8,255 bases of DNA from an uncultured Anaerovibrio sp. (GCA_900768695.1 CAAGDY010000494.1:1-8255); one strand, 5' to 3'; shown: positions 1-6,352, numbered from the stretch's first letter. Notes: generated from the letters alone by a model not told the origin. Program-made: numbers and translations.

Positions 1-49
1 CCTGGGTACCGCCCGGTATCGTTCCTGCGCAGTAAAAATGAATGCCCAG

Positions 50-79
50 CCACTGTAGGGGAGGCTATTAGCCTCCCGC
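50..79 (+). repeat. Left arm of 30-bp inverted repeat
   Basis: It is the perfect reverse complement of 175-204 and contains an internal 9-bp palindromic stem around base 68. The match stops at bases 49 and 80, so the repeat is exactly 30 bp. Confidence 0.9.
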
Positions 80-174
80 GCAGTGTAAGCCCTCAAAAGG
101 CAATCACGTTGGGCGAATTCGTACCTATGTCCAACAATTTTCCATTCAACCGAACACTCGGAAACCGAAACCTG

Positions 175-204
175 GCGGGAGGCTAATAGCCTCCCCTACA
201 GTGG
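175..204 (-). repeat. Right arm of 30-bp inverted repeat
   Basis: It is the perfect reverse complement of 50-79 and contains an internal 9-bp palindromic stem around base 186. Confidence 0.9.
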
Positions 205-250
205 TCTGAGCAAAAATCTGGCCGCAAAATTACAATTTGCTGCCATGCCG

Positions 251-279
251 TTTCGATCCGATATGCATATTGTTAAAAT
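251..279 (+). promoter_or_regulatory. Possible weak promoter for the GNAT-rlmD unit
   Basis: TTTCGA (251-256) and TAAAAT (274-279) are 17 bp apart. The -10 is good and the -35 poor (3 of 6 matches). It lies downstream of the inverted-repeat element and about 45 bp before the start codon. No better candidate is visible in 205-324, but transcription could also begin upstream of the window. Confidence 0.25.
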
Positions 280-324
280 TCGCCCGCCAACTGTGGGGCA
301 TATTTCAGATAAGGAGAAATCACC

Positions 325-792
325 ATGACCATTCGCTTTGCCACGGAAACCGATATTCCCGAAATGCTGGACCTGCTGCTGCAGGTTGGCGATGTCCACC
401 ATCGGATTCGCCCGGACCTGTTCCGGGAAGGGGCACAGAAATATGACGAAGCCGCTCTGAAGCGGCTGCTGGCGGACCCCAACCGACCCATTCTCGCAGG
501 CGATGTGGATGGGAAAATGGTGGGTTATGCCTTCTGCATTCTGCAGGATGTGAAGAACGACCCGGCTCTCTGCGACCGGAAGACGCTGTATATCGACGAC
601 CTGTGCGTGGACGAGAAGGTGCGGGGCGCCGGGGTGGCTGCAGCCATCTATCAGGGGGTGCTGGACTATGCCCGCTCCATCGGCTGCGATGCCGTCACCC
701 TGAACGTATGGTGCGGCAATGACCGGGCCATGCGCTTCTACGAAAAGTGTGGCCTGCGGCCTCAGAAAATCGGAATGGAATTCCCGCTGTAA
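325..792 (+). CDS. GNAT-family N-acetyltransferase
   Basis: The 155-residue protein is one GNAT domain and would transfer an acetyl group from acetyl-CoA to an amine in the cytoplasm; the substrate is unknown. The acetyl-CoA pyrophosphate loop is visible as R-G-A-G-V-A (residues 100-105) after the beta-4 strand LYIDDLCVDE (88-97). The C-terminal motif LNVWCGNDRAMRFYEKCGL (126-144) is the usual GNAT motif B with its tyrosine at 139. The length is typical. AAGGAGA at 311-317 sits 7 bases before the ATG and fixes the start. The stop lies 10 bases before rlmD, so the two genes are probably co-transcribed. A role in acetylating a ribosomal or translation factor would fit that neighbour but is speculation; small-molecule or antibiotic acetylation is equally possible. 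Confidence 0.9.
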   Translation: MTIRFATETDIPEMLDLLLQVGDVHHRIRPDLFREGAQKYDEAALKRLLADPNRPILAGDVDGKMVGYAFCILQDVKNDPALCDRKTLYIDDLCVDEKVRGAGVAAAIYQGVLDYARSIGCDAVTLNVWCGNDRAMRFYEKCGLRPQKIGMEFPL

Positions 793-802
793 GAGGGGCA
801 GT

Positions 803-2428
803 ATGCTGGAAAAGAATCAGATTTACGAAACGGTCATCACGGATTATACCACCGAGGGCCAGGGCATTGCCCACATCGACGGCGTCACCGTGTTCATCCC
901 CAATGCCATCGCCGGGGAACGGGTGCGCATCCGCATTGAGACGGTGCGCAAGACCTGGGCCGCAGGCAAAATCACGGAAATTCTGGAGAAATCCGCCCAC
1001 CGTGTCAACCGGGAGTGTGAAGTTGCCAAGCTCTGCGGCGGCTGCGACTTCTGGCACATGGACTATGAAGAAGAGACCAGATTGAAGGCGGAACGGGTCA
1101 GAACCTGCCTGAACCGGATGGCGGGGGAACAGCTGGAGGAGGTTCCCATCCTGGCGGCACCGGATTGCCATGGCTACCGGAACAAGGCCCAGTACCCGGT
1201 GTCCAGCAAAAAGGGGCGGGTGTATGCCGGCTTTTTCCGGGCGGGTACCCATGATGTGGTGGAGAACAGCCGCTGCCGCATCCTGCCGTCGGAGACCGAC
1301 CGGGTCAAGGACGCGGTCATCGATTATGCCAACCAGTACCGCGTCACCGCCTATGACGAAATCAACCACAGGGGGCTCCTGCGGCATATCTATGTCCGCC
1401 GGGGCGCTGTGAGCGGCCAGATCCTGGTGTGTCTGGTGGTCAACGGCGAACAAATTCCCCATGTGCCGGAGCTGATTGGCAGACTGAAAAAAATCGAGGG
1501 CTTCACCACTCTGGTGCTCAGCGTCAATACCAAAAAGGGAAATGCGGTGCTGGGAGAGAAATTCATCACCCTCTATGGCCCCGGCTTCATCGAGGATACC
1601 TTATGCGGCCTGCAATTCCGCCTGTCCCCCCGGTCGTTTTATCAGGTGAACCACCATCAGGCCCAGCGGTTGTACCAGGCTGCCATCGAACAGGCCGCCA
1701 TCACCAGGGATGATCTGGTGCTGGACCTCTACTGCGGCGTGGGCACCATCACCCTGGCCATGGCTGGCTCTGCGGGCAAGGTCATCGGCGTGGAGGTCAT
1801 CGAGCAGGCGGTGGCCGATGCCCGGGACAACGCCAGACGCAACAGCATCCATAACGCGGAGTTTTTCTGCGGCGATGCGGGCCAGGCCGCCCTGGAGCTG
1901 GAAAAGCAGGGCATCCGCCCGGATGTCATCACCGTGGACCCGCCGAGAAAGGGTCTGAACGCCGATACCATCGAGGCAATTGACCGCATGGCCCCCCGCC
2001 GCCTGGTCTACGTCTCCTGTGACCCGGCAACCTTGGCCCGGGATGTGGCATTGCTGAAAGAACGGGGGTTCCGCCTTATTTCCGCTCAAGCCGCAGACCT
2101 GTTCCCCAGATGCGCCCATGTGGAGACGGTTGTTACTCTGTCCAGAAAAAAGCCGGATGACGTAATAGAGATCGACTTAGAGCTGGACGAGCTGGAAATC
2201 ACCGCCGCAGAGGCAAAGGCGACCTATCCTGAAATCAAGGAATATGTTCTGAATCACCATGGTCTGAAAGTTTCCAGCCTCTATATCGCCCAGGTCAAGC
2301 GAAAATGCGGTCTGGAGGTGGGTGAGAACTATAACCTTCCCTCTCCTAACGGCAGACCGCAGCCCCAGGTTCCTCCCGAGAAAGAAGCCGCCATTCGGGA
2401 TGCGCTGAAATACTATGCCATGATCTGA
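803..2428 (+). CDS. rlmD: 23S rRNA (uracil-5-)-methyltransferase RlmD (TrmA/RumA family) with C-terminal extension
   Basis: The 541-residue enzyme is predicted to methylate C5 of a uracil in 23S rRNA (U1939 in E. coli numbering) using S-adenosylmethionine. An N-terminal TRAM domain (about 1-60) is followed by the Fe-S cysteine set C72-x5-C78-x2-C81 plus C158. The SAM-binding motif DLYCGVGT starts near 308, DPPRKG is at 379-384, the nucleophile is C406 in SCDPATLARD, and the base is E441 in HVETV. All key residues are present. Residues from about 449 form a roughly 90-residue tail absent from E. coli RlmD. The ATG at 803 has AGAGGGG just upstream; the open frame continues back to 719 but only overlaps the acetyltransferase gene. 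Family assignment is firm. The exact target (U1939 versus U747, or tRNA U54) cannot be settled from sequence, since Gram-positive homologues vary. Confidence 0.92.
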   Translation: MLEKNQIYETVITDYTTEGQGIAHIDGVTVFIPNAIAGERVRIRIETVRKTWAAGKITEILEKSAHRVNRECEVAKLCGGCDFWHMDYEEETRLKAERVRTCLNRMAGEQLEEVPILAAPDCHGYRNKAQYPVSSKKGRVYAGFFRAGTHDVVENSRCRILPSETDRVKDAVIDYANQYRVTAYDEINHRGLLRHIYVRRGAVSGQILVCLVVNGEQIPHVPELIGRLKKIEGFTTLVLSVNTKKGNAVLGEKFITLYGPGFIEDTLCGLQFRLSPRSFYQVNHHQAQRLYQAAIEQAAITRDDLVLDLYCGVGTITLAMAGSAGKVIGVEVIEQAVADARDNARRNSIHNAEFFCGDAGQAALELEKQGIRPDVITVDPPRKGLNADTIEAIDRMAPRRLVYVSCDPATLARDVALLKERGFRLISAQAADLFPRCAHVETVVTLSRKKPDDVIEIDLELDELEITAAEAKATYPEIKEYVLNHHGLKVSSLYIAQVKRKCGLEVGENYNLPSPNGRPQPQVPPEKEAAIRDALKYYAMI

Positions 2429-2461
2429 GCATTCATAAGAATTGCGATAGCCAATAATCAA

Positions 2462-2499
2462 AAAATGTGCGCTCACTGGTTACAGCGGGCGCACATTTT
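2462..2499. terminator. Bidirectional terminator between rlmD and the XRE gene
   Basis: The arms AAAATGTGCGC (2462-2472) and GCGCACATTTT (2489-2499) pair over 11 bp. A small CTG/CAG stem lies in the loop. On the minus strand a run of six T follows the stem, which suits the XRE gene whose stop codon touches the hairpin (2498-2500). On the plus strand the tail is TTTTATTCTT, about 33 bases after the rlmD stop. Confidence 0.8.
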
Positions 2500-2752
2500 A
2501 TTCTTCATCTGTATCCTCGTCAAAAGAGTAATCGTTCAGTTCCTCAAAGTCCAGAAACTCTGCCAGTGTCATATTGAAAGCCAGCGCAATCTTGTGTAAG
2601 GTTTTTACTCTGGGATTTTTGGTCAGCCCACGAACAATATTGTCCAGCGTAGATTGTTTTACATCGCTCATGGTTGCCAGACGATTGATGGCAATACCCC
2701 GCTGCCTGCATAGTTCCCGAATGCGTCTCACATAGATTTCTGAATACTCCAT
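2498..2752 (-). CDS. Small XRE-family HTH transcriptional regulator
   Basis: The 84-residue protein is little more than one helix-turn-helix domain (about residues 8-67). The stretch INRLATMSDVKQSTLDNIVRG contains the recognition helix, and FNMTLAEFLDF closes the domain in the usual XRE/Cro way. The tail is strongly acidic (SFDEDTDEE). It probably binds DNA as a dimer and represses. It is divergent from the SLOG gene, with three matching palindromes between the two genes, and the nearest (O1) is 26 bp from its own start codon, so autoregulation is likely. The start at 2752 has only a weak AGGA directly before the ATG; a second open frame starting at 2762 is in another frame and shows no homology. 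Similar small XRE proteins are common in clostridial genomes and mobile elements; this is recalled, not searched. Confidence 0.88.
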   Translation of the reverse strand: MEYSEIYVRRIRELCRQRGIAINRLATMSDVKQSTLDNIVRGLTKNPRVKTLHKIALAFNMTLAEFLDFEELNDYSFDEDTDEE

Positions 2753-2777
2753 TCCTGCACACCCTGTTATCAGTTTT

Positions 2778-2791
2778 ACCCGTTTGCGGGT
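2778..2791. promoter_or_regulatory. Operator O1 (ACCCG-TTTG-CGGGT)
   Basis: This is a perfect 5+5-bp palindrome with a 4-bp centre, the first of three copies. It lies just downstream of the predicted XRE promoter and would cover the start of that transcript. XRE binding is inferred from position and shared motif. Confidence 0.8.
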
Positions 2792-2798
2792 TAGTATG

Positions 2799-2807
2799 AT
2801 AATATCA
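2799..2807 (-). promoter_or_regulatory. Extended -10 promoter for the XRE gene
   Basis: On the minus strand the sequence reads TGATATTAT, an extended -10 (TGN plus a 5-of-6 match to TATAAT). No good -35 is present at 2822-2827 (GTAAAT), which is usual for extended -10 promoters. Transcription would start near 2792, at the edge of O1. Confidence 0.5.
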
Positions 2808-2825
2808 GCAGAAATGGGGGAATTT

Positions 2826-2839
2826 ACCCGGATACGGGT
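2826..2839. promoter_or_regulatory. Operator O2 (ACCCG-GATA-CGGGT)
   Basis: This is the second copy, centred exactly 48 bp from O1. Its last base is the first base of the -35 box of the SLOG promoter. On the other strand it overlaps the -35 position of the XRE promoter, so one bound dimer could affect both. Confidence 0.85.
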
Positions 2840-2867
2840 TGACTGTAAAAAGAAATTTCCCTACAAT
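2839..2867 (+). promoter_or_regulatory. Sigma-A promoter of the SLOG gene
   Basis: TTGACT (2839-2844) and TACAAT (2862-2867) are separated by 17 bp, each with 5 of 6 consensus matches. The start would be near 2874, inside O3. The promoter is strong by sequence and tightly framed by O2 and O3. Confidence 0.8.
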
Positions 2868-2872
2868 GACGA

Positions 2873-2888
2873 TACCCGAATACGGGTA
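2873..2888. promoter_or_regulatory. Operator O3 (TACCCG-AATA-CGGGTA)
   Basis: This is the best copy, a 6+6-bp palindrome, centred exactly 48 bp from O2. It covers the predicted start of the SLOG transcript and lies 21 bp before its ATG. Confidence 0.85.
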
Positions 2889-2909
2889 AATCATAGAGGG
2901 GTGGTAGCT

Positions 2910-3359
2910 ATGAAAAGCTGTTTTCTGTTTGGTCACAGGGATGCGCCATGTGAGATACGAGCCTGCATTGAAGAAGCGGTAGAGCGGCATTACCAGCAGT
3001 ACAACATTCGTCAGTTCTATGTCGGAGGCTACGGCACATTTGACGCAATGGCGGCATCAGCGGTGAAAGCCGTAAGGAGACGGCACAGCGACATGGAACT
3101 GTATCTGCTGATCCCCTACCACCCGGCACAGAGACCCATTGTAGTCCCGGAAGGCTTCGATAATACCTTCTACCCACCATTGGAAAGTGTTCCGCATCGT
3201 TTTGCCATCATAAGAGCCAATCGTTACATGATCGAAACATGTGATACGGTGATTTGCTATGTATCCCATTTTGGCAATACACGTAACCTGTTGGAATACG
3301 CTCGACAGCAGGAGACGGGAGACATGTATTGTGTAGAAAACCTTGCAGAAGGGCGTTAA
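2910..3359 (+). CDS. SLOG-domain protein (YpsA/DUF1273-like)
   Basis: The 149-residue protein looks like a single Rossmann-like SLOG domain. It starts with a strand and GHR (CFLFGHRD, residues 4-11). FYVGGYGTFD (36-45) resembles the glycine-rich turn of the family, and later come VPHRFAIIRANRYMIETCDTVICYVSH (94-120) and a final helix after GNTRN. SLOG proteins are thought to bind nucleotides or nucleotide-derived ligands; the ligand here is unknown. GAGGGGTGG (2896-2904) precedes the ATG at 2910. The frame is open back to 2784, but that stretch contains the promoter and operators O2 and O3, so the longer version is rejected. The divergent XRE gene is its probable repressor. There is no clear terminator hairpin after it, only a T-rich run near 3390-3408. 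Family call is fairly sure, function is not. Confidence 0.8.
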   Translation: MKSCFLFGHRDAPCEIRACIEEAVERHYQQYNIRQFYVGGYGTFDAMAASAVKAVRRRHSDMELYLLIPYHPAQRPIVVPEGFDNTFYPPLESVPHRFAIIRANRYMIETCDTVICYVSHFGNTRNLLEYARQQETGDMYCVENLAEGR

Positions 3360-3558
3360 ATATTCCTGTATCTCATTCAGATTCTATCATTTGTTTTTTG
3401 TTTTTTTCATAAAATAGCAATATATCAGTCATCTTCCAACGGGAGCACAAAGTCCATTCCAAACCTGACCAGCAATATCTTGAATATCCAAGGATTCCAT
3501 GCAAATATTTAGTGAAAAAAATTGAACAGTATATGCTATCTCAACCATAAGTACGAAG
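3360..3558. other. Non-coding interval after the SLOG gene
   Basis: This AT-rich stretch holds a T-rich run near 3390-3408 that may help end the SLOG transcript, but I find no stem before it. A 73-codon minus frame crosses it, overlapping the downstream terminator and lacking any recognisable domain; I do not call it a gene. Nothing else is visible. Confidence 0.5.
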
Positions 3559-3603
3559 AAAGCCCCAGAGCTACATCCTTTCCGGATGTAACCCTGGGGC
3601 TTT
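3559..3603 (-). terminator. Terminator of the lipoprotein-M23 operon
   Basis: AAAGCCCCAG (3559-3568) pairs with CTGGGGCTTT (3594-3603). An upper stem, TACATCC (3572-3578) with GGATGTA (3584-3590), closes a 5-base loop. It lies 31 bases past the M23 stop. On the minus strand it ends in TTTCTTC. It could also stop plus-strand transcripts from the SLOG gene. Confidence 0.8.
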
Positions 3604-3633
3604 GAATTATATAGAAACAAACGTACCGCAAGA

Positions 3634-4932
3634 TTAATGGAGGTTGACATAGTTACAGGGGTTCACATACACGCCGTTCAAAGAAATTCCGAAATGGAGA
3701 TGGTCTCCTGTCGCAACACCAGTACTGCCAACGGTTCCGATGGTCTGCCCTGCACCGACAATCTGACCGGATCGAACACTGTAGTTGTTCAAATGCATGT
3801 AAATTGAGCGGAAACCGTCCTGATGGTCAATCTGAACGTAGTTCCCTGCAGCGCTGCCCCATCCGGCAACCGTCACTACCCCTGCACGGGATGCCACAAC
3901 AGGCGTACCAGTTGTGGAGTCGAGATCAACTCCTTGATGATAGCTGGATGCGCCTGTCGTAGGTGATTGACGATTTCCAAACGGACTGGTAATAGAAGAA
4001 TAGCTGCAGGGTACCAGCCATCCTCCACCTCCATCCCCTCCAGCCACGCCGCCATCGCCCTTGTCGCCACTGTCGGAAGGCGGCTGCGTAGAGGGAGGTT
4101 CATAGGTGGCCATATAGTCCTCCCACTCTTTTCGTTTTGCTTCGTCAAATTCCGTTTCCTTCTTTGCAATCATGTCCAGAAAATCTGCTTGCTGGGCCTC
4201 GAATTCCGCTTTCAAGGCCTCCAGATCATCCGCCTTAGACAGTAGTTCCAAAATCAAGGCGTCGGCTTCCACTCGCTTGGAATCCAAAGTCGCCTGAGTT
4301 ATGTCCATTTCCTGCCGCACGGCTTCCATCTCTGCCTTTTCCAGTTCCAATTCACCCTGAGCGATTTCCACTTCGTCAGCTGCTTTACTGAGCTGCTCCA
4401 TTCGGCGTTTATCGGAAGCTGCAATTTCATGAATCATGTTCAGACGATCCAGCAAATCGGAAAAGCTGTGCGCCTGAAAGATGACTTCCCAGAAAGAAAT
4501 CTCTCCTTCTTCCTCCATGGTACGGATTCGAATCTCATTTTCTTCGCTTAGACGTGCATATCGCTCTTTTGCATCATCCAGTTCCTCCTGCTTGTCGGCA
4601 ATCAGTGTATTAAAAGCGGAGAGCTGCCCATCAATATTCACAATTTGTTCGTGCAGAAGCTGCATTTCCTGATCAATGACATTTTTCTTTGCGATAATGT
4701 TGGCAATTTCGTTTTCGTTCTCCTCAAATTGAGCCTGCACATCCGCAATTTTTTCCTGTATTCTCTCTTTTTCCTCCTTCAGCTGATCGATTTGCCTTCG
4801 TATTTCTCCGGAGGAAGCGGCGTTGACAGGAGTCGGAATCAGTATCCACATCAGGTCCAGCAGCAAAACTGCGCAGAGGATACCTGCCAGAACAGATAGA
4901 CAGGACTTCTTTCTTTTCATGGATTGGGTCAT
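3634..4932 (-). CDS. Secreted coiled-coil M23 peptidoglycan endopeptidase
   Basis: The 432-residue protein would cut peptide cross-links in the cell wall from outside the membrane. It has a basic N-terminus and long hydrophobic segment (about 11-33) ending at PVNA, a likely signal peptidase site after A38. A long coiled coil (about 41-275) includes FSDLLDRLNMIHEI, resembling the PcsB-type hairpin. A proline/glycine-rich linker (about 278-304) leads to the M23 (LytM) domain (about 320-430). Zinc and catalytic residues are all present: H332 and D336 in HQGVD, H380 in YMHL, H411 and H413 in HLH, so it should be active. In EnvC and PcsB such coiled coils are controlled by FtsEX; that partner is inference here. 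The ATG at 4932 is preceded by GGAGGTG (4942-4948) inside the last codons of the lipoprotein gene; earlier in-frame starts lie within that gene. The two are separated by one base. Confidence 0.9.
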   Translation of the reverse strand: MTQSMKRKKSCLSVLAGILCAVLLLDLMWILIPTPVNAASSGEIRRQIDQLKEEKERIQEKIADVQAQFEENENEIANIIAKKNVIDQEMQLLHEQIVNIDGQLSAFNTLIADKQEELDDAKERYARLSEENEIRIRTMEEEGEISFWEVIFQAHSFSDLLDRLNMIHEIAASDKRRMEQLSKAADEVEIAQGELELEKAEMEAVRQEMDITQATLDSKRVEADALILELLSKADDLEALKAEFEAQQADFLDMIAKKETEFDEAKRKEWEDYMATYEPPSTQPPSDSGDKGDGGVAGGDGGGGWLVPCSYSSITSPFGNRQSPTTGASSYHQGVDLDSTTGTPVVASRAGVVTVAGWGSAAGNYVQIDHQDGFRSIYMHLNNYSVRSGQIVGAGQTIGTVGSTGVATGDHLHFGISLNGVYVNPCNYVNLH

Positions 4933-4933
4933 T

Positions 4934-5500
4934 TTATTCGACACCTCCGGGGCACATAACGAAAAATACGGTATTGCCAACAGCGCCGGCAACGGTCTGT
5001 TCCGCTTCCACGCAGATATTCCACCTGGGGTCACAGTGGTCTGTCAGTGACGTAATAAATTCATTGACATTGGTATCTTCCGACAGTTCAAATACATAGC
5101 CCACAAAGGCATAGGAACCCATCATAGGTGCATAGATCCATGCAGAATCAAAACCTGTGATTCGGTAGTCCCCAAAGCCCACAAAATACTCGGCATCCGC
5201 TTCTAAGCTGGATGTTGTTCCTGTAAAGGGCAGCGACGGATCGGTGGCGAGGATGTTGGCCAGGGACGCTATCTCCATATCAGGATTTTCAGACAGGGTT
5301 GTTTGGAATATATTCCACAGAGTCTGCCCCATCGTGCCCGCTTCCACAGAGGGCGCAATGATTTCGGGTGAAGCTTGCTGTGTTTCGGTGGTTGCCTCAA
5401 TTACATCAATCTGTTCGTCCTCGTTCCCAGCGTTCCAAATACATCCGGACATAGCACACACAGTAAGCATTGCCAGGATCAGTCCAATCATTTTCTTCAT
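4934..5500 (-). CDS. Putative lipoprotein of unknown function, coupled to the M23 gene
   Basis: The 188-residue protein has a lipoprotein signal: MKKM, a hydrophobic core (5-16) and lipobox A-M-S-G-C with the lipidated cysteine at C20. A low-complexity acidic Thr/Glu/Gln stretch (about 25-55) follows as a spacer to a folded domain (about 57-188). That domain has three more cysteines (C156, C163, C183) and a conserved-looking end, DPRWNICVEAEQ...VFFVMCP. I do not recognise a named family; the ending resembles uncharacterised clostridial secreted proteins I have seen. The start is set by AAGGAGA (5508-5514) before the ATG. Its stop (TAA) is one base from the M23 start, so the genes are translationally coupled. 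An envelope partner, inhibitor or regulator of the M23 enzyme is the natural hypothesis, unproven. Confidence 0.85.
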   Translation of the reverse strand: MKKMIGLILAMLTVCAMSGCIWNAGNEDEQIDVIEATTETQQASPEIIAPSVEAGTMGQTLWNIFQTTLSENPDMEIASLANILATDPSLPFTGTTSSLEADAEYFVGFGDYRITGFDSAWIYAPMMGSYAFVGYVFELSEDTNVNEFITSLTDHCDPRWNICVEAEQTVAGAVGNTVFFVMCPGGVE

Positions 5501-5527
5501 GGTTTGGTCTCCTTATCATTTTTCGGT

Positions 5528-5556
5528 ATTTTATTTGCTTAAAACAGAGTCTGCAA
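5528..5556 (-). promoter_or_regulatory. Possible promoter of the lipoprotein-M23 operon
   Basis: On the minus strand TTGCAG (5551-5556) and TAAAAT (5528-5533) are 17 bp apart; the -10 is good and the -35 poor. A TTGACG at about 5576-5581 lacks a matching -10. The absence of a strong sigma-A promoter leaves room for an activator or alternative sigma factor. Confidence 0.25.
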
Positions 5557-5633
5557 CCCGGTATCCTTACGCACCGTCAAGACCTGTATATTGTTAATAC
5601 GGAATACAACGAAAAAGGTGACAGGTACTTTAG

Positions 5634-5674
5634 AAAAAATTGGCAGGGGCCATATTAACCCCTGCCAATTTTTT
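5634..5674 (-). terminator. Strong intrinsic terminator of the sigma/anti-sigma operon
   Basis: The 16-bp perfect stem has arms 5634-5649 and 5659-5674 around a 9-base loop, with a GC core (GGCAGGGG) and A6/T6 outer pairs. It starts 2 bases past the stop of the membrane-protein gene. Because the ends are A and T runs it could work in both directions. Confidence 0.92.
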
Positions 5675-5676
5675 GC

Positions 5677-6351
5677 TTATTCATATAGCTGATATCCTGC
5701 AATGATTGGTGGATTCTCAGCAGAATCACCAAGTGATAGCAATGTGCATATTCCACTGCCGATTGTGTCAGCGAAGCATTCCATTTCAAGCTCATCCGTA
5801 AACCGGATTTCTGCAGTGATGTCCTCACCTTCTGCCTGTATAAATACGGCATCTTTACTGCATTCCCATACCTTAACAACACGGAGCGCAACGAGGCAAA
5901 CGGAAATACCATTTTCAGAGGATTGAAAATAAATGTCACGTACCGAGCCTTGCATAAGCACCCACTCAGAAGCAATCTCCGCCGACTGGATATGCAGCTG
6001 GGCGACAGCATCCTCCAGGGTGGGTAACTCGCTGGAATCCTCCGCAGCATATACCGCAGCAGACGGAGCTACCGCCGCACTTATGCCAATGTCATTGGAT
6101 TGCGCCACTTTCAAAGAAGCGGCATCCGAAGAATTTGACGCAGGAGAGAAAACCAGATGCGAAAATAAGCCGAGTCCAATGATCACAAGCAGCGCACAAA
6201 TTGCACCGGCAACACGATAGCCATAGGCACGGAACCGGTTGGAATTGCGCGTTTTTTCATTTTGTTCATGGATTCCGTCCAAAGTCCGGCGGATCAGATC
6301 TTCATCAGGCTGAACCTGATGAAGCGCAGCACACAACTCTTCTTTTTTCAT
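5677..6351 (-). CDS. Single-pass membrane protein, probable anti-sigma factor
   Basis: The 224-residue protein has a charged cytoplasmic N-terminus (1-46), one transmembrane helix (about 47-67, VAGAICALLVIIGLGLFSHLV) and an outside domain of about 155 residues. This is the layout of anti-sigma factors encoded next to ECF sigma genes. It starts one base after the sigma stop (TAG, one base, ATG), with its GGAGG site inside the last sigma codons, so the two proteins are made in a fixed ratio. I see no HxxxCxxC zinc motif in the N-terminus, so it is not a classical ZAS-type anti-sigma. The outside domain (about 105-224, acidic) has no family I recognise; it may sense an envelope signal. The role rests mainly on gene order and topology. 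Confidence 0.75.
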   Translation of the reverse strand: MKKEELCAALHQVQPDEDLIRRTLDGIHEQNEKTRNSNRFRAYGYRVAGAICALLVIIGLGLFSHLVFSPASNSSDAASLKVAQSNDIGISAAVAPSAAVYAAEDSSELPTLEDAVAQLHIQSAEIASEWVLMQGSVRDIYFQSSENGISVCLVALRVVKVWECSKDAVFIQAEGEDITAEIRFTDELEMECFADTIGSGICTLLSLGDSAENPPIIAGYQLYE

Positions 6352-6352
6352 A

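Larger units (their letters stand above)
50..204. mobile_element. MITE-like element with 30-bp terminal inverted repeats
   Basis: Bases 50-79 and 175-204 are exact reverse complements over 30 bp. The 95 bp between them have no coding potential. Each arm is itself a near-palindrome: GGGAGGCTA and TAGCCTCCC flank one central base (59-77 and 177-195). In the left arm the stem can extend through CACTG (51-55) with CAGTG (81-85). The size and repeat-in-repeat form resemble a non-autonomous miniature transposable or REP-like element. I see no transposase and no convincing target-site duplication. It could also act as a structured RNA or transcription barrier upstream of the acetyltransferase gene. 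The repeat is certain; the mobile-element reading is inference. Confidence 0.6.

Noticed and set aside
695..1462. 255-codon minus frame opposite rlmD
   Set aside because: It is fully antisense to a gene with all catalytic motifs, has no domain or ribosome site, and is a GC-driven shadow frame.
1601..2119. 172-codon minus frame opposite the rlmD catalytic domain
   Set aside because: It is antisense to the SAM-binding and catalytic motifs and shows no recognisable protein features.
2778..2888. CRISPR-like or tandem repeat reading of the three ACCCG-N4-CGGGT copies
   Set aside because: The repeated unit is only a 14-16-bp palindrome placed on promoter elements, and the intervening 34 bp hold promoters rather than spacers.
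2784..2909. Longer N-terminus of the SLOG protein starting at 2784
   Set aside because: The stretch contains the promoter and operators O2 and O3, and the ATG at 2910 has a good ribosome site and begins directly at the domain's first strand.
3429..3650. 73-codon minus frame after the M23 gene
   Set aside because: It overlaps the M23 stop and runs through the terminator at 3559-3603; no domain is seen.
5582..5626. ACCTGT/ACAGGT inverted repeat upstream of the lipoprotein gene
   Set aside because: The arms are only 6 bp and 33 bp apart, which is easily expected by chance, and they do not frame a recognisable promoter.
5655..6050. 131-codon minus frame inside the anti-sigma gene
   Set aside because: It is in another frame of the same strand, ends within the terminator stem, and lacks a ribosome site or motifs.
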